Shown here piece by piece: positions 8,546-20,745 of a stretch of DNA of 64,000 bases. The position numbers were made by a program, and so were the translations under genes. This stretch comes from Methylobacterium amylolyticum (GTDB lineage Bacteria > Pseudomonadota > Alphaproteobacteria > Rhizobiales > Beijerinckiaceae), in the NCBI RefSeq assembly GCF_030700245.1, contig NZ_JAUYZI010000008.1, forward strand, positions 87,386 to 151,385. The letters run 5' to 3'. The notes under the pieces were generated by a model. The model searched no databases. It was not told the DNA's origin and saw only the letters and a program-made list of their open reading frames with translations. Within the stretch, counting starts at the first letter, position 1, and each line of letters starts with the position of its first letter.

Positions 8546-8561
8546 CGCAACCGCCGTGCCA
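8546..8561 (-). promoter_or_regulatory. Sigma-54 (-24/-12) promoter for flgE
   Basis: On the minus strand the sequence reads TGGCACG, four bases, TTGCG, matching the RpoN consensus TGGCACG-N4-TTGCW at every core position. The predicted transcription start is near 8535, giving a leader of about 35 bases before the flgE ATG. In Caulobacter, hook and basal-body genes are transcribed by sigma-54 with FlbD, and the same logic is likely here. Confidence 0.8.
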
Positions 8562-8775
8562 CCGGCAAGGCCTTGATTCGCATGGCGGAGCGGTGCGGGA
8601 GCCCGGCAAAACACGCCCTCCCCCGCGCCGGCCGGGCAAATCCTGCCGGGTCCGGCGGCGGCATTTACGGCGCGTTATGTCCGACCGGCGAAGATGCCGG
8701 TGAACGCCGGAGGGTGCGTCGCGGTCCGGATCATCCGGCCGGACGCGCCGCCGGAGGGGAACCCGGGCATCGGTC

Positions 8776-9243
8776 ATGCGGGCCAAGCGGACGAGCCTCG
8801 TCCACATCATCTACTTCTCGCGCCTCTCGCTCGCCGCCGATCCGGCGCAGCGCACCGCCCAGATCGGCGACATCGGGCGCGTGGCGCAGAAGAAGAACGA
8901 GTTCTCGGTCATCACCAGCTTCCTGGTGATCGAGGGCAGCTTCGCCGCGCAGGTGATCGAGGGCGAGCGCATGTCGGTCCAGGAGACCTTCGCCCGCATC
9001 GGGGCCGACCAGCGCCACCGCGACGTGCAGATCTGCGAGTGGCGCGAGATCACCAAGCGGGAATTCGTGCACTCGTTCAAGAGCGCGCAGCGCGTGACCG
9101 GCACCGAGGCGCTGTTCGCCAAGGCCAACCTCCTGCCGATGCTCCAGCGCGGCACGCCCAAGGCGTCCGCGATCCACGGCCTCGCCGTGGCCCTGCAAGC
9201 CGACGCGATGTCCCGGCAGGGCATCGACCATCTGTTCGTCTGA
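8776..9243 (+). CDS. BLUF-domain blue-light sensor protein
   Basis: BLUF domains bind FAD and sense blue light. The 155-residue protein is essentially one BLUF domain with a short C-terminal helical extension. The three residues of the flavin hydrogen-bond switch are present: Tyr13 (HIIYFSRLS), Asn41 (KKNEFSVITSF) and Gln59 (FAAQVIEGE). The N-to-Q spacing of 18 equals that of AppA. The RIGADQRHRDVQICEW segment supplies the last strands and a candidate semi-conserved Trp. No output domain is fused, so it must act on a partner. The best candidate is the response regulator 6 bases downstream, in the manner of cyanobacterial PixD with PixE. Start choice is moderate, since a GGAGGGG lies rather far upstream. 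Confidence 0.9.
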   Translation: MRAKRTSLVHIIYFSRLSLAADPAQRTAQIGDIGRVAQKKNEFSVITSFLVIEGSFAAQVIEGERMSVQETFARIGADQRHRDVQICEWREITKREFVHSFKSAQRVTGTEALFAKANLLPMLQRGTPKASAIHGLAVALQADAMSRQGIDHLFV

Positions 9244-9249
9244 GGTCCG

Positions 9250-9711
9250 ATGAGCGAGCCCAGCGATACGCCGCCGATCCTCGTGGTCGACGATCAGGAA
9301 AAGCTCCTGCGCCTCGTCGTGATGCTGCTGAGCCGCCTCGGCTTCCCGGACGTCGAGGGGGTGACCACAGGCGCCGAGGCGCTGGAGAAGCTGCGCGCCC
9401 GCCGCTACGCCCTGGTCATCTGCGACCTGGAGATGGAGCCGATGGACGGCCTCTCGCTGCTGCGCGAGATCCGCGGCGAGGACGAGTTGATGAACACGCC
9501 GTTCATCCTCACGGAGACCTCGTTCGACTTCGAGGACATCAACCTCGCCCACCAGGCCGGGGCCGACGCGTTCATCCTCAAGCCGTTCGACGTCGCGGCG
9601 CTGAAGACCAAGCTCAAGCAGGTTCTCAACCGGAGGCCGCGCAAGCGCGAGGGACCGGTCGCCGCCGAGTCCACGCTGACCACGGATTTCCCGATGCTGG
9701 GGAAGTTCTGA
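9250..9711 (+). CDS. Single-domain CheY-like response regulator, likely BLUF partner
   Basis: This 153-residue receiver protein has the acidic pair Asp14-Asp15, the phospho-acceptor Asp59 (LVICDLEMEPMDG), a Thr at the switch position (FILTET) and Lys111 (FILKPFD). A 30-residue basic then polar tail follows the receiver fold, and there is no DNA-binding or enzymatic output. It begins 6 bases after the BLUF gene, so the two are almost certainly one transcript. The sequence shows an intact phosphorylation site. Whether it is controlled by a kinase, by the BLUF protein or by both cannot be told. Confidence 0.88.
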   Translation: MSEPSDTPPILVVDDQEKLLRLVVMLLSRLGFPDVEGVTTGAEALEKLRARRYALVICDLEMEPMDGLSLLREIRGEDELMNTPFILTETSFDFEDINLAHQAGADAFILKPFDVAALKTKLKQVLNRRPRKREGPVAAESTLTTDFPMLGKF

Positions 9712-9741
9712 GGCCGCGGGCTCCGGGGGGCCGGGCGCTCC

Positions 9742-10554
9742 TCAGGCCACGATGCGGCGGTAGAGATGCCACGTCGCGTGGCCGAGGATCGGCATGGCCA
9801 CCGCGAGCCCGACGAACAGCGGCAGCGTCCCGGCGACGAGGACGGCGGCGACGAGGACGCCCCATCCGAGCAGGGTGCGCGGGTTGCGCCGGAAGGCGGC
9901 CACGGAGGTCGCCACCGCGGTGAGGGCGTCGACGTGGCGATCCACGATCAGCGGCACCGAGACGATGCTGAGCGCCAGCGCCAGCAGCGAGAAGGCGAAG
10001 CCCACGAGATTGCCGATCACGATCAGCGCCCAGCCGCGCGGCGTGGTCAGCACGTCCGCTGCGAAGGCGAGGATGCCCCCGGGGGCCGCCCCAGGGGAGG
10101 CTCCTGGCGCTGCGGCGCCGTAGATCCCGGCGTAGAGCGCATCGGCCACCACGATCCAGGCCAGGAAGATCGCGCCGAGCAGGCCGCCGATCGCCAGCAG
10201 CGCCCCGGCATCCCGGCGGGCGAGGTCGCGGAACGCCGCGTTCCAGCCGGTGCTCTGCCCGAGTTGGCGGCGGCGGCTCAGCTCGTACAGGCCGACCGCG
10301 GCGAACGGGCCGATCAGCGCGAAGCCCGAGGCCAGAGGGAAGAGCAGCGGCAGCACGTCGTTGCCGAAGCTCAGCGTCGCCAGCACGAGGCCGATCAGCG
10401 GGTACATGAGGCTGATGAAGACCACGTGGGTCGGCATCGCCAGGAAGTCGTCGAAGCCGGCGCGCAGGGCCGCCTTGAGGTCGTCCGCGCCGATGTCGCG
10501 CACGGCGAGCCCGGCCGCCGCGCGGCCTGAGGTGAGCGCAGTCAACGTGGCCAT
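9742..10554 (-). CDS. DUF2189 integral membrane protein
   Basis: The 270-residue product has about six hydrophobic segments and matches the DUF2189 family as I recall it. Its N-terminal stretch of about 40 residues ends in ALRAGFDDFLAMPTHVVF, the first helix is ISLMYPLIGLVLATLSFG, and there is a GPFAAVGLYELSRRRQLG loop. The function of the family is unknown; the members are inner-membrane proteins. The start has GGGAGGG seven bases upstream. It is convergent with the BLUF/regulator pair and lies 251 bases from prfC with no sign of cotranscription. Confidence 0.8.
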   Translation of the reverse strand: MATLTALTSGRAAAGLAVRDIGADDLKAALRAGFDDFLAMPTHVVFISLMYPLIGLVLATLSFGNDVLPLLFPLASGFALIGPFAAVGLYELSRRRQLGQSTGWNAAFRDLARRDAGALLAIGGLLGAIFLAWIVVADALYAGIYGAAAPGASPGAAPGGILAFAADVLTTPRGWALIVIGNLVGFAFSLLALALSIVSVPLIVDRHVDALTAVATSVAAFRRNPRTLLGWGVLVAAVLVAGTLPLFVGLAVAMPILGHATWHLYRRIVA

Positions 10555-10684
10555 CGCAACAACCCTCCCATGGGCGGCGCGCGACGATCCGTTTCGCGAA
10601 GAAGACCCGCACGGGCCTCGCGGCGCCTGTCGATCATCTGATGCGACAACGCGCGCCCGAGAATTGGGTTTCAGCAGGATCTAG

Positions 10685-10720
10685 GTACGATCCCCGGCCT
10701 CTAATCTTTCCGGATCGTAC
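10685..10720. repeat. 9-bp inverted repeat between prfC and the DUF2189 gene
   Basis: GTACGATCC at 10685-10693 and GGATCGTAC at 10712-10720 are perfect reverse complements with an 18-base spacer. It lies downstream of prfC on the minus strand and may be a transcript-end structure. There is no T-run, so termination is not assured. Confidence 0.35.
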
Positions 10721-10805
10721 AGGACAAAGATCTCAGCGCCGGACACCTGCCGCCGCGAAGCGGAGAAGCACCCCGGCCGGGAGCCCGGAGCCGTGCGCCC
10801 AGCGT

Positions 10806-12419
<1,614 letters not shown>

Positions 12420-12491
12420 GGTTCAGCTAGGTCCGCGAAGCGCTCGCGCCGAGCCTGTAACGCAACGGGCGGCGATGGCAAAAGAGGGGGT

Positions 12492-13550
12492 TCAGGCCGC
12501 CGCGGCGGCGAGCGTCCGCAGGTCGGCCGCCAGCGCGTCCACCCGCTCGGGCCGCGCGTCCCAGGCGAACATGAAGCGGGCGCCGCCGCCGATGAAGGTG
12601 TAGAAGCGCCAGCCCCGCGCCCGCAGGCCCTCCATCATCGCGCCCGGCATGGCCAGGAACACGGCGTTGGCCTCGACCGGGAACAGCGCCCGCACGCCGG
12701 GCAGGCCGGAGACGGCCTCCGCGAAGCGCCGGGCGCAGGCGTTGCCGTGCGCGCCGTTGGTGAGCCACGCGCCGCTCTCGATCATCCCGACCCAGGGGGC
12801 GGCGAGGAAGCGCATCTTCGAGGCGAGCTGTCCGGCCTGCTTGCAGCGGTAGCCGAAATCCTCGGCGAGCTTCGAGTCGAAGAACACCACCGCCTCGCCC
12901 GCGTGCATGCCGTTCTTGGTGCCGCCGAAACACAGCACGTCGACGCCCGCCCGCCACGTCATGTCGGCGGGGGTGCAGCCGAGGCTCGCGCAGGCGTTGG
13001 CGAAGCGCGCCCCGTCCATGTGCAGCGCCAGCCCCAGTTCCCGGCAGGTCGCCGAGAGCGCGCGCAGCTCGGCGAGGCTGTAGACCTGCCCCGTCTCCGT
13101 GGGCTGGGTGACCGTGACGACGCGCGGGCGCGGGAAGTGGATGTCGCTGCGGTTGGCGGCCAAGCCCCGCACCGCCTCCGGCGTGAGCTTGCCGCCCTCG
13201 GTGCGGACGGTCAGCAGCTTGGAGCCGTTGGAGAAGAATTCCGGCGCACCGCACTCGTCGGTCTCGACATGGGCGGAGTCGGCGCAGATCACGCTGTGAT
13301 AGGACTGGCACAGGGCGGCCAGAGCCAGCGCGTTCGCCGCCGTGCCGTTGAAGGCGAAGAACACCTCGCAGGGGATCTCGAACAAGGCCCGGAACGCGTC
13401 CGCCGCCCGTTGCGTCCAGGGGTCCTCGCCATAGGCCGGGGCGTGGCCGCGATTGGCCGCCTCCATCGCCGCCCAGGCCTCGGGGCAGATACCGGAATAA
13501 TTGTCGCTGGCGAATTGCTGCGCGCCGTCGGGCTGGGGGTCCTGTGCCAT
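12492..13550 (-). CDS. ltaE: Low-specificity L-threonine aldolase / beta-eliminating lyase
   Basis: This is a fold-type I PLP enzyme that cleaves L-threonine or allo-threonine to glycine and acetaldehyde. The 352-residue product begins [17 protein letters not shown], typical of the family. It has the [11 protein letters not shown] cofactor-binding segment, the [12 protein letters not shown] motif with the cofactor aspartate, and FGGTKNGM carrying the Schiff-base lysine. It lies upstream of prfC with a 72-base gap on the same strand. Substrate stereospecificity cannot be read from the sequence. Confidence 0.88.
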   Translation of the reverse strand: MAQDPQPDGAQQFASDNYSGICPEAWAAMEAANRGHAPAYGEDPWTQRAADAFRALFEIPCEVFFAFNGTAANALALAALCQSYHSVICADSAHVETDECGAPEFFSNGSKLLTVRTEGGKLTPEAVRGLAANRSDIHFPRPRVVTVTQPTETGQVYSLAELRALSATCRELGLALHMDGARFANACASLGCTPADMTWRAGVDVLCFGGTKNGMHAGEAVVFFDSKLAEDFGYRCKQAGQLASKMRFLAAPWVGMIESGAWLTNGAHGNACARRFAEAVSGLPGVRALFPVEANAVFLAMPGAMMEGLRARGWRFYTFIGGGARFMFAWDARPERVDALAADLRTLAAAAA

Positions 13551-13771
13551 CCCGGCAACCTAGCACGGGACCGCCGCCCGCGGGCGCGCGAAGATGTTGG
13601 AACTGGCCCGCGCTTGGTGTAGAAGCCCCGCCAAGGCACGGCCTCCGTGCCGATTCGGATACCGATCGTTCCCGTCCCTCTCGGGTGCAGCCCGGGCGAG
13701 GGATTTTGTCGGTTTCCGCATCGGCGGCGGGCCGCGCGCGCCCCAAAGCCCAGGTCCAGAGGTCAAGTCCG

Positions 13772-14110
13772 TTGCAGGTACTCGTTCGCGACAACAACGT
13801 CGATCAGGCGCTCCGCGTCCTCAAGAAGAAGATGCAGCGCGAGGGCATCTTCCGCGAGATGAAGCAGCGCAAGGCTTACGAGAAGCCGTCCGTGCGCAAG
13901 GCCCGCGAGAAGGCGGAGGCCGTGCGCCGCGCCCGCAAGCAGGCCCGCAAGACCGCGATCCGCGAGGGCCTGATCGCCGCGCCGAAGCCGAAGCCCCGGG
14001 TGCCGGGCCGCGGCCGTCCGGGCTTCCCGTCGCCGTCCCCCTCCGCCGCGCAGAGCCAGGGCGGCAACGCCTCGGGTCAGGTGCCGGTGTCGCCGGCGCC
14101 CGCCGCCTGA
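13772..14110 (+). CDS. rpsU: 30S ribosomal protein S21, TTG start, extended C-terminus
   Basis: S21 binds the small subunit near the anti-Shine-Dalgarno region. The protein starts (M)[20 protein letters not shown] and continues with the diagnostic [17 protein letters not shown]. The start is a TTG at 13772, with AGAGG about nine bases upstream. No in-frame ATG gives this universal N-terminus. The 112 residues exceed the usual 65-75 by a basic then Pro/Ser/Gly-rich tail, which is common in alphaproteobacteria. A strong terminator follows immediately, so it is probably monocistronic. Confidence 0.93.
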   Translation: MQVLVRDNNVDQALRVLKKKMQREGIFREMKQRKAYEKPSVRKAREKAEAVRRARKQARKTAIREGLIAAPKPKPRVPGRGRPGFPSPSPSAAQSQGGNASGQVPVSPAPAA

Positions 14111-14134
14111 TTCTTCGGGACCTCGGATCCCGGG

Positions 14135-14168
14135 AAGGCCCGGCCGCCCGCGCGGTCCGGGCCTTTTT
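14135..14168 (+). terminator. Rho-independent terminator of rpsU
   Basis: AAGGCCCGG at 14135-14143 pairs perfectly with CCGGGCCTT at 14157-14165, and the stem runs into a five-T tract. It begins 25 bases after the rpsU stop. Confidence 0.88.
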
Positions 14169-14250
14169 CGTGCCGGCCGGCAACGCCCGAGACGATGCAG
14201 CCGGGCCACGCCCCGCGCTCCGCGTGCCGGGTCAACCTTGACGGCAGGGC

Positions 14251-14297
14251 GGCGGGACCGAATGGTCCGGTCGCGGCGGGACCGGACGGTCCGGCCG
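14251..14297 (+). repeat. Two 24-bp tandem units, each holding a GGACC-N4-GGTCC palindrome
   Basis: Units at 14251 and 14275 share GGCGGGACCG and GGTCCGG. Each contains a palindrome (14255-14268 and 14279-14292) centred 24 bases apart, about two helical turns. They lie just upstream of the terB start. They could be an operator pair or, if terB starts upstream, an in-frame Gly-Pro repeat. Confidence 0.45.
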
Positions 14298-14317
14298 AGG
14301 ATCGGCCCGGAGCGGAC

Positions 14318-14791
14318 ATGTCCCTGATCGCACGCCTGCGCGCTTACGCGGCCGAGGCCCTCGGCGTCGGCGCGCAATCGGGCGGGCGCGGGCCCGCCGA
14401 CGACGCGCATCTGGCGGCCACCGCCCTCCTCGTCCACGTCGCCCGGGTCGACGGCATCCTGGCGCCGGCCGAGAGCGAACGCCTCGCACGCCTCGTGGAA
14501 GGTCACTACGCCGACGGGCCGGAGGCGGCGCGGGCGCTGATCGCCCGGGCGACCGCGATGGACGCCGAGACCCGCGACGTGGCGAGCCTCGTCGAGATGA
14601 TCCCGCACGAGGCCGACGGCGCCGAGCGCGAGGAACTCCTGGCGATGGCGTGGTCCGTTGCGGCCGCCGACGGCAAGGTCGACGAGTTCGAGGAGGCGCT
14701 GGTCGAGCGGCTCGGCCGGCTGCTCGGCTTCGACGAGGCCGGCGTCGCCGCGGCCCGCCGGAACGGGCCGCGGCAGCCGGCGGGCGCCTGA
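14318..14791 (+). CDS. TerB-family protein (tellurite resistance TerB-like)
   Basis: The 157-residue cytoplasmic protein has the all-helical TerB fold with its two acidic metal-binding loops. These are VHVARVDGILAPAESERL near residues 40-57 and WSVAAADGKVDEFEEALVERL near residues 112-132. TerB-like proteins act in envelope stress and phage or tellurite tolerance, but the exact role is unknown. ATG 14318 has a GGAGCGG upstream. An upstream in-frame start (14195) would add 41 residues containing two AAGP-type repeats. It is followed after 15 bases by lrgA, which suggests a membrane-stress operon. Confidence 0.82.
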   Translation: MSLIARLRAYAAEALGVGAQSGGRGPADDAHLAATALLVHVARVDGILAPAESERLARLVEGHYADGPEAARALIARATAMDAETRDVASLVEMIPHEADGAEREELLAMAWSVAAADGKVDEFEEALVERLGRLLGFDEAGVAAARRNGPRQPAGA

Positions 14792-14806
14792 CAGGGCGGG
14801 TCCGCG

Positions 14807-15208
14807 ATGGTCGCCAGCCTCGCGCTGATCCTGCTGGCCCAGCTCGTCGGCGAAGCGCTCGCCCGCGGCGCCGGCGTGCCGGTGCCGGGTCCGGTGATCG
14901 GGATGGGGCTGATGTTCCTCTTCCTGCTCGCCCGCGACACCGCGCCGGGCCTGCCCCGCCTGCTGCCGAAGCCGCTCACCGACGGCACCCTGGAGGGGAC
15001 GGCCCGGGTGCTGCTCGCCAACCTGTCGCTGCTGTTCGTGCCGGCGGGCGTCGGCGTCGTCGGGCGGCTCGACCTGCTGCGGGCGCAGGGTGTCAAGCTC
15101 GCGCTCATCCTGCTCGTCTCGACGGCCGCCTCCCTGCTCGTGACCGTGCTGGTGTTCCGCGCCGTCGCCCGCCTCGTCGAGCGGCGCGGCGGGGATCCGG
15201 ACGCCTGA
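14807..15208 (+). CDS. lrgA: CidA/LrgA family membrane protein
   Basis: CidA/LrgA proteins are small holin-like membrane proteins that work with LrgB in pyruvate or glycolate export and control of lysis. The 133-residue product has four hydrophobic segments. It carries the family signature PVPGPVIGMGLMFLFLL near residues 25-41 and LSLLFVPAGVGVVG near residues 73-86. It follows terB by 15 bases and overlaps lrgB by one base (TGATG), so all three are probably cotranscribed and lrgA and lrgB coupled. Confidence 0.9.
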   Translation: MVASLALILLAQLVGEALARGAGVPVPGPVIGMGLMFLFLLARDTAPGLPRLLPKPLTDGTLEGTARVLLANLSLLFVPAGVGVVGRLDLLRAQGVKLALILLVSTAASLLVTVLVFRAVARLVERRGGDPDA

Positions 15209-15924
15209 TGGGCGGCGACTTCTCCCTCTGGGTCTACCTCACCGGCACGCCCCTGCTGTGGCTGACGGTGACGCTGACCGCCTACGTCGCCGCCGACCGG
15301 ATCGCGGCGGCGACCAACCGCCATCCGCTGGCCAACCCGGTGCTGATCTCGGTGGTGTTCGTCGGCAGCGTGCTGGCGTTCACCGGCACCCCGTACCCGA
15401 CCTACTTCGAGGGCGCGCAGTTCGTGCACTTCCTGCTGGGGCCGGCGACCGTGGTGCTCGCCATGCCCCTCTACGAGCGCCGGGCGACGGTGGTGCGCGC
15501 CCTGGTGCCGATGCTGGCGGCGCTGGCGGCGGGCGCGGCCACGACCCTCGCCTGCGTGATCGCGCTGGCGCGGCTCCTCGATCTGCCGGCGCCGATCATC
15601 GTCTCGCTGGCGCCGAAATCCGTCACGTCGGGGGTGGCGATGGGCATCGCCGAGACGCTCGGCGGCGACCCGACGCTCACCGCGATCCTGGTGATCCTCA
15701 CCGGCATCATCGGCGCGATCCTCGTCACGCCGATGATGGAGGCCCTGCGGATCCGGGACATGCGCGCCCGCGGCTTCGCGGCGGGGCTCGCCGCCCACGG
15801 CATCGGCACGGCCCGCGCCTTCCAGGTGAGCGAGACCGCAGGCACCTTCGCCGGCATCGCCATGGGCCTGAACGCCTTCCTCACCGCGATCCTCGCGCCG
15901 CTGGCGCTGCACCTGATGTCCTGA
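15208..15924 (+). CDS. lrgB: LrgB family membrane protein
   Basis: LrgB is the larger partner of LrgA in the CidAB/LrgAB/PlgG group, whose plant and Bacillus members carry pyruvate, glycolate or glycerate. The 238-residue protein has about seven membrane segments. It has the family motifs HFLLGPATVVLAMPLYER near residues 76-93, LAPKSVTSGVAMGIAE near residues 135-150 and AAHGIGTARAFQ near residues 195-206. The ATG overlaps the lrgA stop. The substrate cannot be assigned from the sequence. Confidence 0.92.
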   Translation: MGGDFSLWVYLTGTPLLWLTVTLTAYVAADRIAAATNRHPLANPVLISVVFVGSVLAFTGTPYPTYFEGAQFVHFLLGPATVVLAMPLYERRATVVRALVPMLAALAAGAATTLACVIALARLLDLPAPIIVSLAPKSVTSGVAMGIAETLGGDPTLTAILVILTGIIGAILVTPMMEALRIRDMRARGFAAGLAAHGIGTARAFQVSETAGTFAGIAMGLNAFLTAILAPLALHLMS

Positions 15925-15976
15925 CGGCGGAGAACCCGCGCGCGCGCCGCCGGGCGGTCCCCAAGTCCGAAAAGTG

Positions 15977-17074
15977 TCAGGCGGCGAGGCGGTCGGCGAC
16001 ATCCTCGGCCAGCGACAGGCTGGAGGTCAGGCCCGGGCTCTCGATGCCGAACAGGTGGACGAGGCCGGGCAGGCCGTGCTCGGCCGGGCCCTCGACCCGG
16101 AAGTCGGCGGCGGGCTCGCCGGGCCCGGTGAGCTTCGGGCGCAGGCCGGCGTAGTCGGGGTAGAGCGCCCCGTCGGGCAGGGCCGGCCAGTAGCGGCGGA
16201 TCGCCCCGTAGAAGGCCTCGGCTCGGCCCGAGTCGACCCGGTAATCCGGCGCCTCGACCCACTCGACGTCCGGCCCGAAGCGGGTCCGGCCGTTGAGATC
16301 GAGAGTGAGGTGGATGCCCAAGCCCCCGTCGATCCGCGGCGCCGGGTAGATCAGCCGCGAGAAGGCGGGCTTGCCGGTGCAGCCGAAATAGTTGCCGCGG
16401 GCGAGGTGGAGGCGCGGCACCCGCTCGGCCGGGTAGTCCTCGGTCCGGGCGGCGAGGCCCGGGGCGCCGAAGCCGGCGGCGTTCACCACCGCGTCGAAGG
16501 CGATCGCGCCCGGCTCGGCCCCGCCGAGGCGCGCCTGCCACTGGCCGTCCCGCCGCGACAGCGCCTCGACCGGGCTGCGCAGCGCCAGGGCGCCGCCCTG
16601 GTCCTCGATCTCGCCGAGCAGCGCCAGCATCAGCGCGTGGCTGTCGACGATCCCGGTGCGCGGCGAGTGCAGGGCCAGGGCGCAGGCGAGGTTCGGCTCC
16701 AGCCGGCGCGCCGCGGCGCCGTCGAGCAGTTCGAGGCCCCGCACGCCGTTCGCCTCGCCCTGCGCGCGGATGGCGGCGATCTTGTCCGCCTCCGCCTCGT
16801 CGGCCGCGACGATGAGCTTGCCGCAGGCGCGGTGCGGCACGCCGTGACTCTCGCATAAGTTGTACAACCTGCGCGCTCCGTCCACGCAGTGCCGCGCCCG
16901 CAGCGAGCCTGTCGGATAGTACATGCCCGCGTGGATGACCTCGGAACTGCGCGACGACACGCCGGTCCCGAACGCGCCCTCGGTTTCCGCGACGACGACG
17001 GCGTGACCGCGCAGCGCCAGCGACCGCCCAATAGCCAAGCCGACCACGCCGGCCCCGACGACGAGAACGTCCAT
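15977..17074 (-). CDS. FAD-dependent oxidoreductase, L-2-hydroxyglutarate oxidase (LhgO)-like
   Basis: The 365-residue protein is a DAO-fold flavoenzyme. Residues 1-30 form the FAD-binding beta-alpha-beta unit (MDVLVVGAGVVGLAIGRSLA). The LhgO-type segment SSRSSEVIHAGMYYPTGSLR with RACGKLIVAAD follows. The C-terminus GIESPGLTSSLSLAEDVAD is also as in LhgO. The likely reaction is oxidation of L-2-hydroxyglutarate or a related 2-hydroxyacid with electrons passed to quinone. ATG 17074 is chosen because AGAGGAAG lies at the right distance. Upstream in-frame ATGs lack family sequence. Confidence 0.85.
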   Translation of the reverse strand: MDVLVVGAGVVGLAIGRSLALRGHAVVVAETEGAFGTGVSSRSSEVIHAGMYYPTGSLRARHCVDGARRLYNLCESHGVPHRACGKLIVAADEAEADKIAAIRAQGEANGVRGLELLDGAAARRLEPNLACALALHSPRTGIVDSHALMLALLGEIEDQGGALALRSPVEALSRRDGQWQARLGGAEPGAIAFDAVVNAAGFGAPGLAARTEDYPAERVPRLHLARGNYFGCTGKPAFSRLIYPAPRIDGGLGIHLTLDLNGRTRFGPDVEWVEAPDYRVDSGRAEAFYGAIRRYWPALPDGALYPDYAGLRPKLTGPGEPAADFRVEGPAEHGLPGLVHLFGIESPGLTSSLSLAEDVADRLAA

Positions 17075-17437
17075 CCCGCTTCCTCTCATAGGGCCGCCCG
17101 GCGCAGGCAGCTCTATCCCCTTGTACGACCACGCGGTTCCGGTCGACGGGCACCGATCGCCCTCCGGCATCGCGGTCTCGTTCGACTCGGAGTGAGTCCC
17201 GAATACCGCAGCGCACGGCCAGGGACACGGTGGGCAGGAATTGCCCGTTGATCTTAAACTTCAATCCTAAGTAGATTAAATCGCGCAGTAGATGCATCCA
17301 GTGATTGTAACACCCGCGCGCCGCCGCATAATGCCGGCACGCGCTCCCGGTCGGAGGCGCTGTGTGGCCCTAAACGGCCGCCCGGATCGCTTCGAGACGT
17401 CACCGTTGCCTGTATTCGTGAGCCAAGGAGACGACAG
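17075..17437. other. Intergenic divergent control region, AT-richer than neighbours
   Basis: This 363-base stretch between the FAD oxidoreductase and mucR holds no convincing gene. Around 17250-17310 it is clearly lower in GC, with TTAAAC, TAAGTAGATTAAA and TTGTAAC. This is the kind of T-A-step-rich DNA that MucR/Ros proteins bind. It probably contains both promoters and a mucR autoregulatory site (inference). Confidence 0.4.
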
Positions 17438-17845
17438 ATGCAGACCACATCCCCCACCGTCGAACTCGCCGCCAGGATCCTGAGCGCCTACGTCACCAAG
17501 AACAGCGTGCCCGCCGGCACATTGCCGAGCCTGCTGCACGACGTCCACCGCTCGATCACCGAGCTGGACCGTCCGCAGGCGCCGCAGATCCGGCGGCCGA
17601 CCGAGGCGCAGATCAAGGCCTCGATCCGCCCTGAAACCATCATCAGCTTCGAGGACGGCAAGCCCTACAAGGCGCTGCGCCGCCACCTCACCCTGCGCGG
17701 CCTGACGCCGGAGGCCTACAAGGCCAAGTGGGGCCTGCCGATCGACTACCCGATGGTCTCGGCCCATTACAGCGCCCGCCGCTCGCGGATCTCCCGGGAG
17801 ATCGGCCTCGGCCAGAAGCTGCGCATGCAGCAGGCGGCGGAGTAG
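17438..17845 (+). CDS. MucR/Ros-family transcriptional regulator without canonical zinc ligands
   Basis: MucR proteins are H-NS-like regulators of exopolysaccharide, motility and symbiosis genes in alphaproteobacteria. The 135-residue protein has the full family outline: an oligomerising N-terminus (ELAARILSAYVTKN), the finger region near residues 66-90 and GLTPEAYKAKWGLPIDYPMV. In the finger, Ser70 replaces the first Cys, Asp73 sits at the second position, His83 is kept and the final His is missing (HLTLRG). It resembles the zinc-free Ml proteins of Mesorhizobium. AAGGAG lies 7-8 bases before the ATG. Confidence 0.9.
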   Translation: MQTTSPTVELAARILSAYVTKNSVPAGTLPSLLHDVHRSITELDRPQAPQIRRPTEAQIKASIRPETIISFEDGKPYKALRRHLTLRGLTPEAYKAKWGLPIDYPMVSAHYSARRSRISREIGLGQKLRMQQAAE

Positions 17846-17884
17846 GGACGGGACCGGCGAGCGGGTCCGGGCGAAGCGCCCGCG

Positions 17885-20545
<2,661 letters not shown>

Positions 20546-20745
20546 GCGCCCGCCGCTCCCACCCTGGAAACCGTCGCGCGGGGCGCTTGGCGCCCGGACC
20601 CGCCGGAACCGGCGCAGCGGCGCCGGCCCGCGACTGTAGCCCGGCATAAGCTGAGCTGTTAAGAGGAAAGCCCCACGTTGCATCTCGATCGGATGCAGGG
20701 CACGCGTGTCGTGCAGCGAGGAATGCCCCCGCCCCCGTGGCGGCG

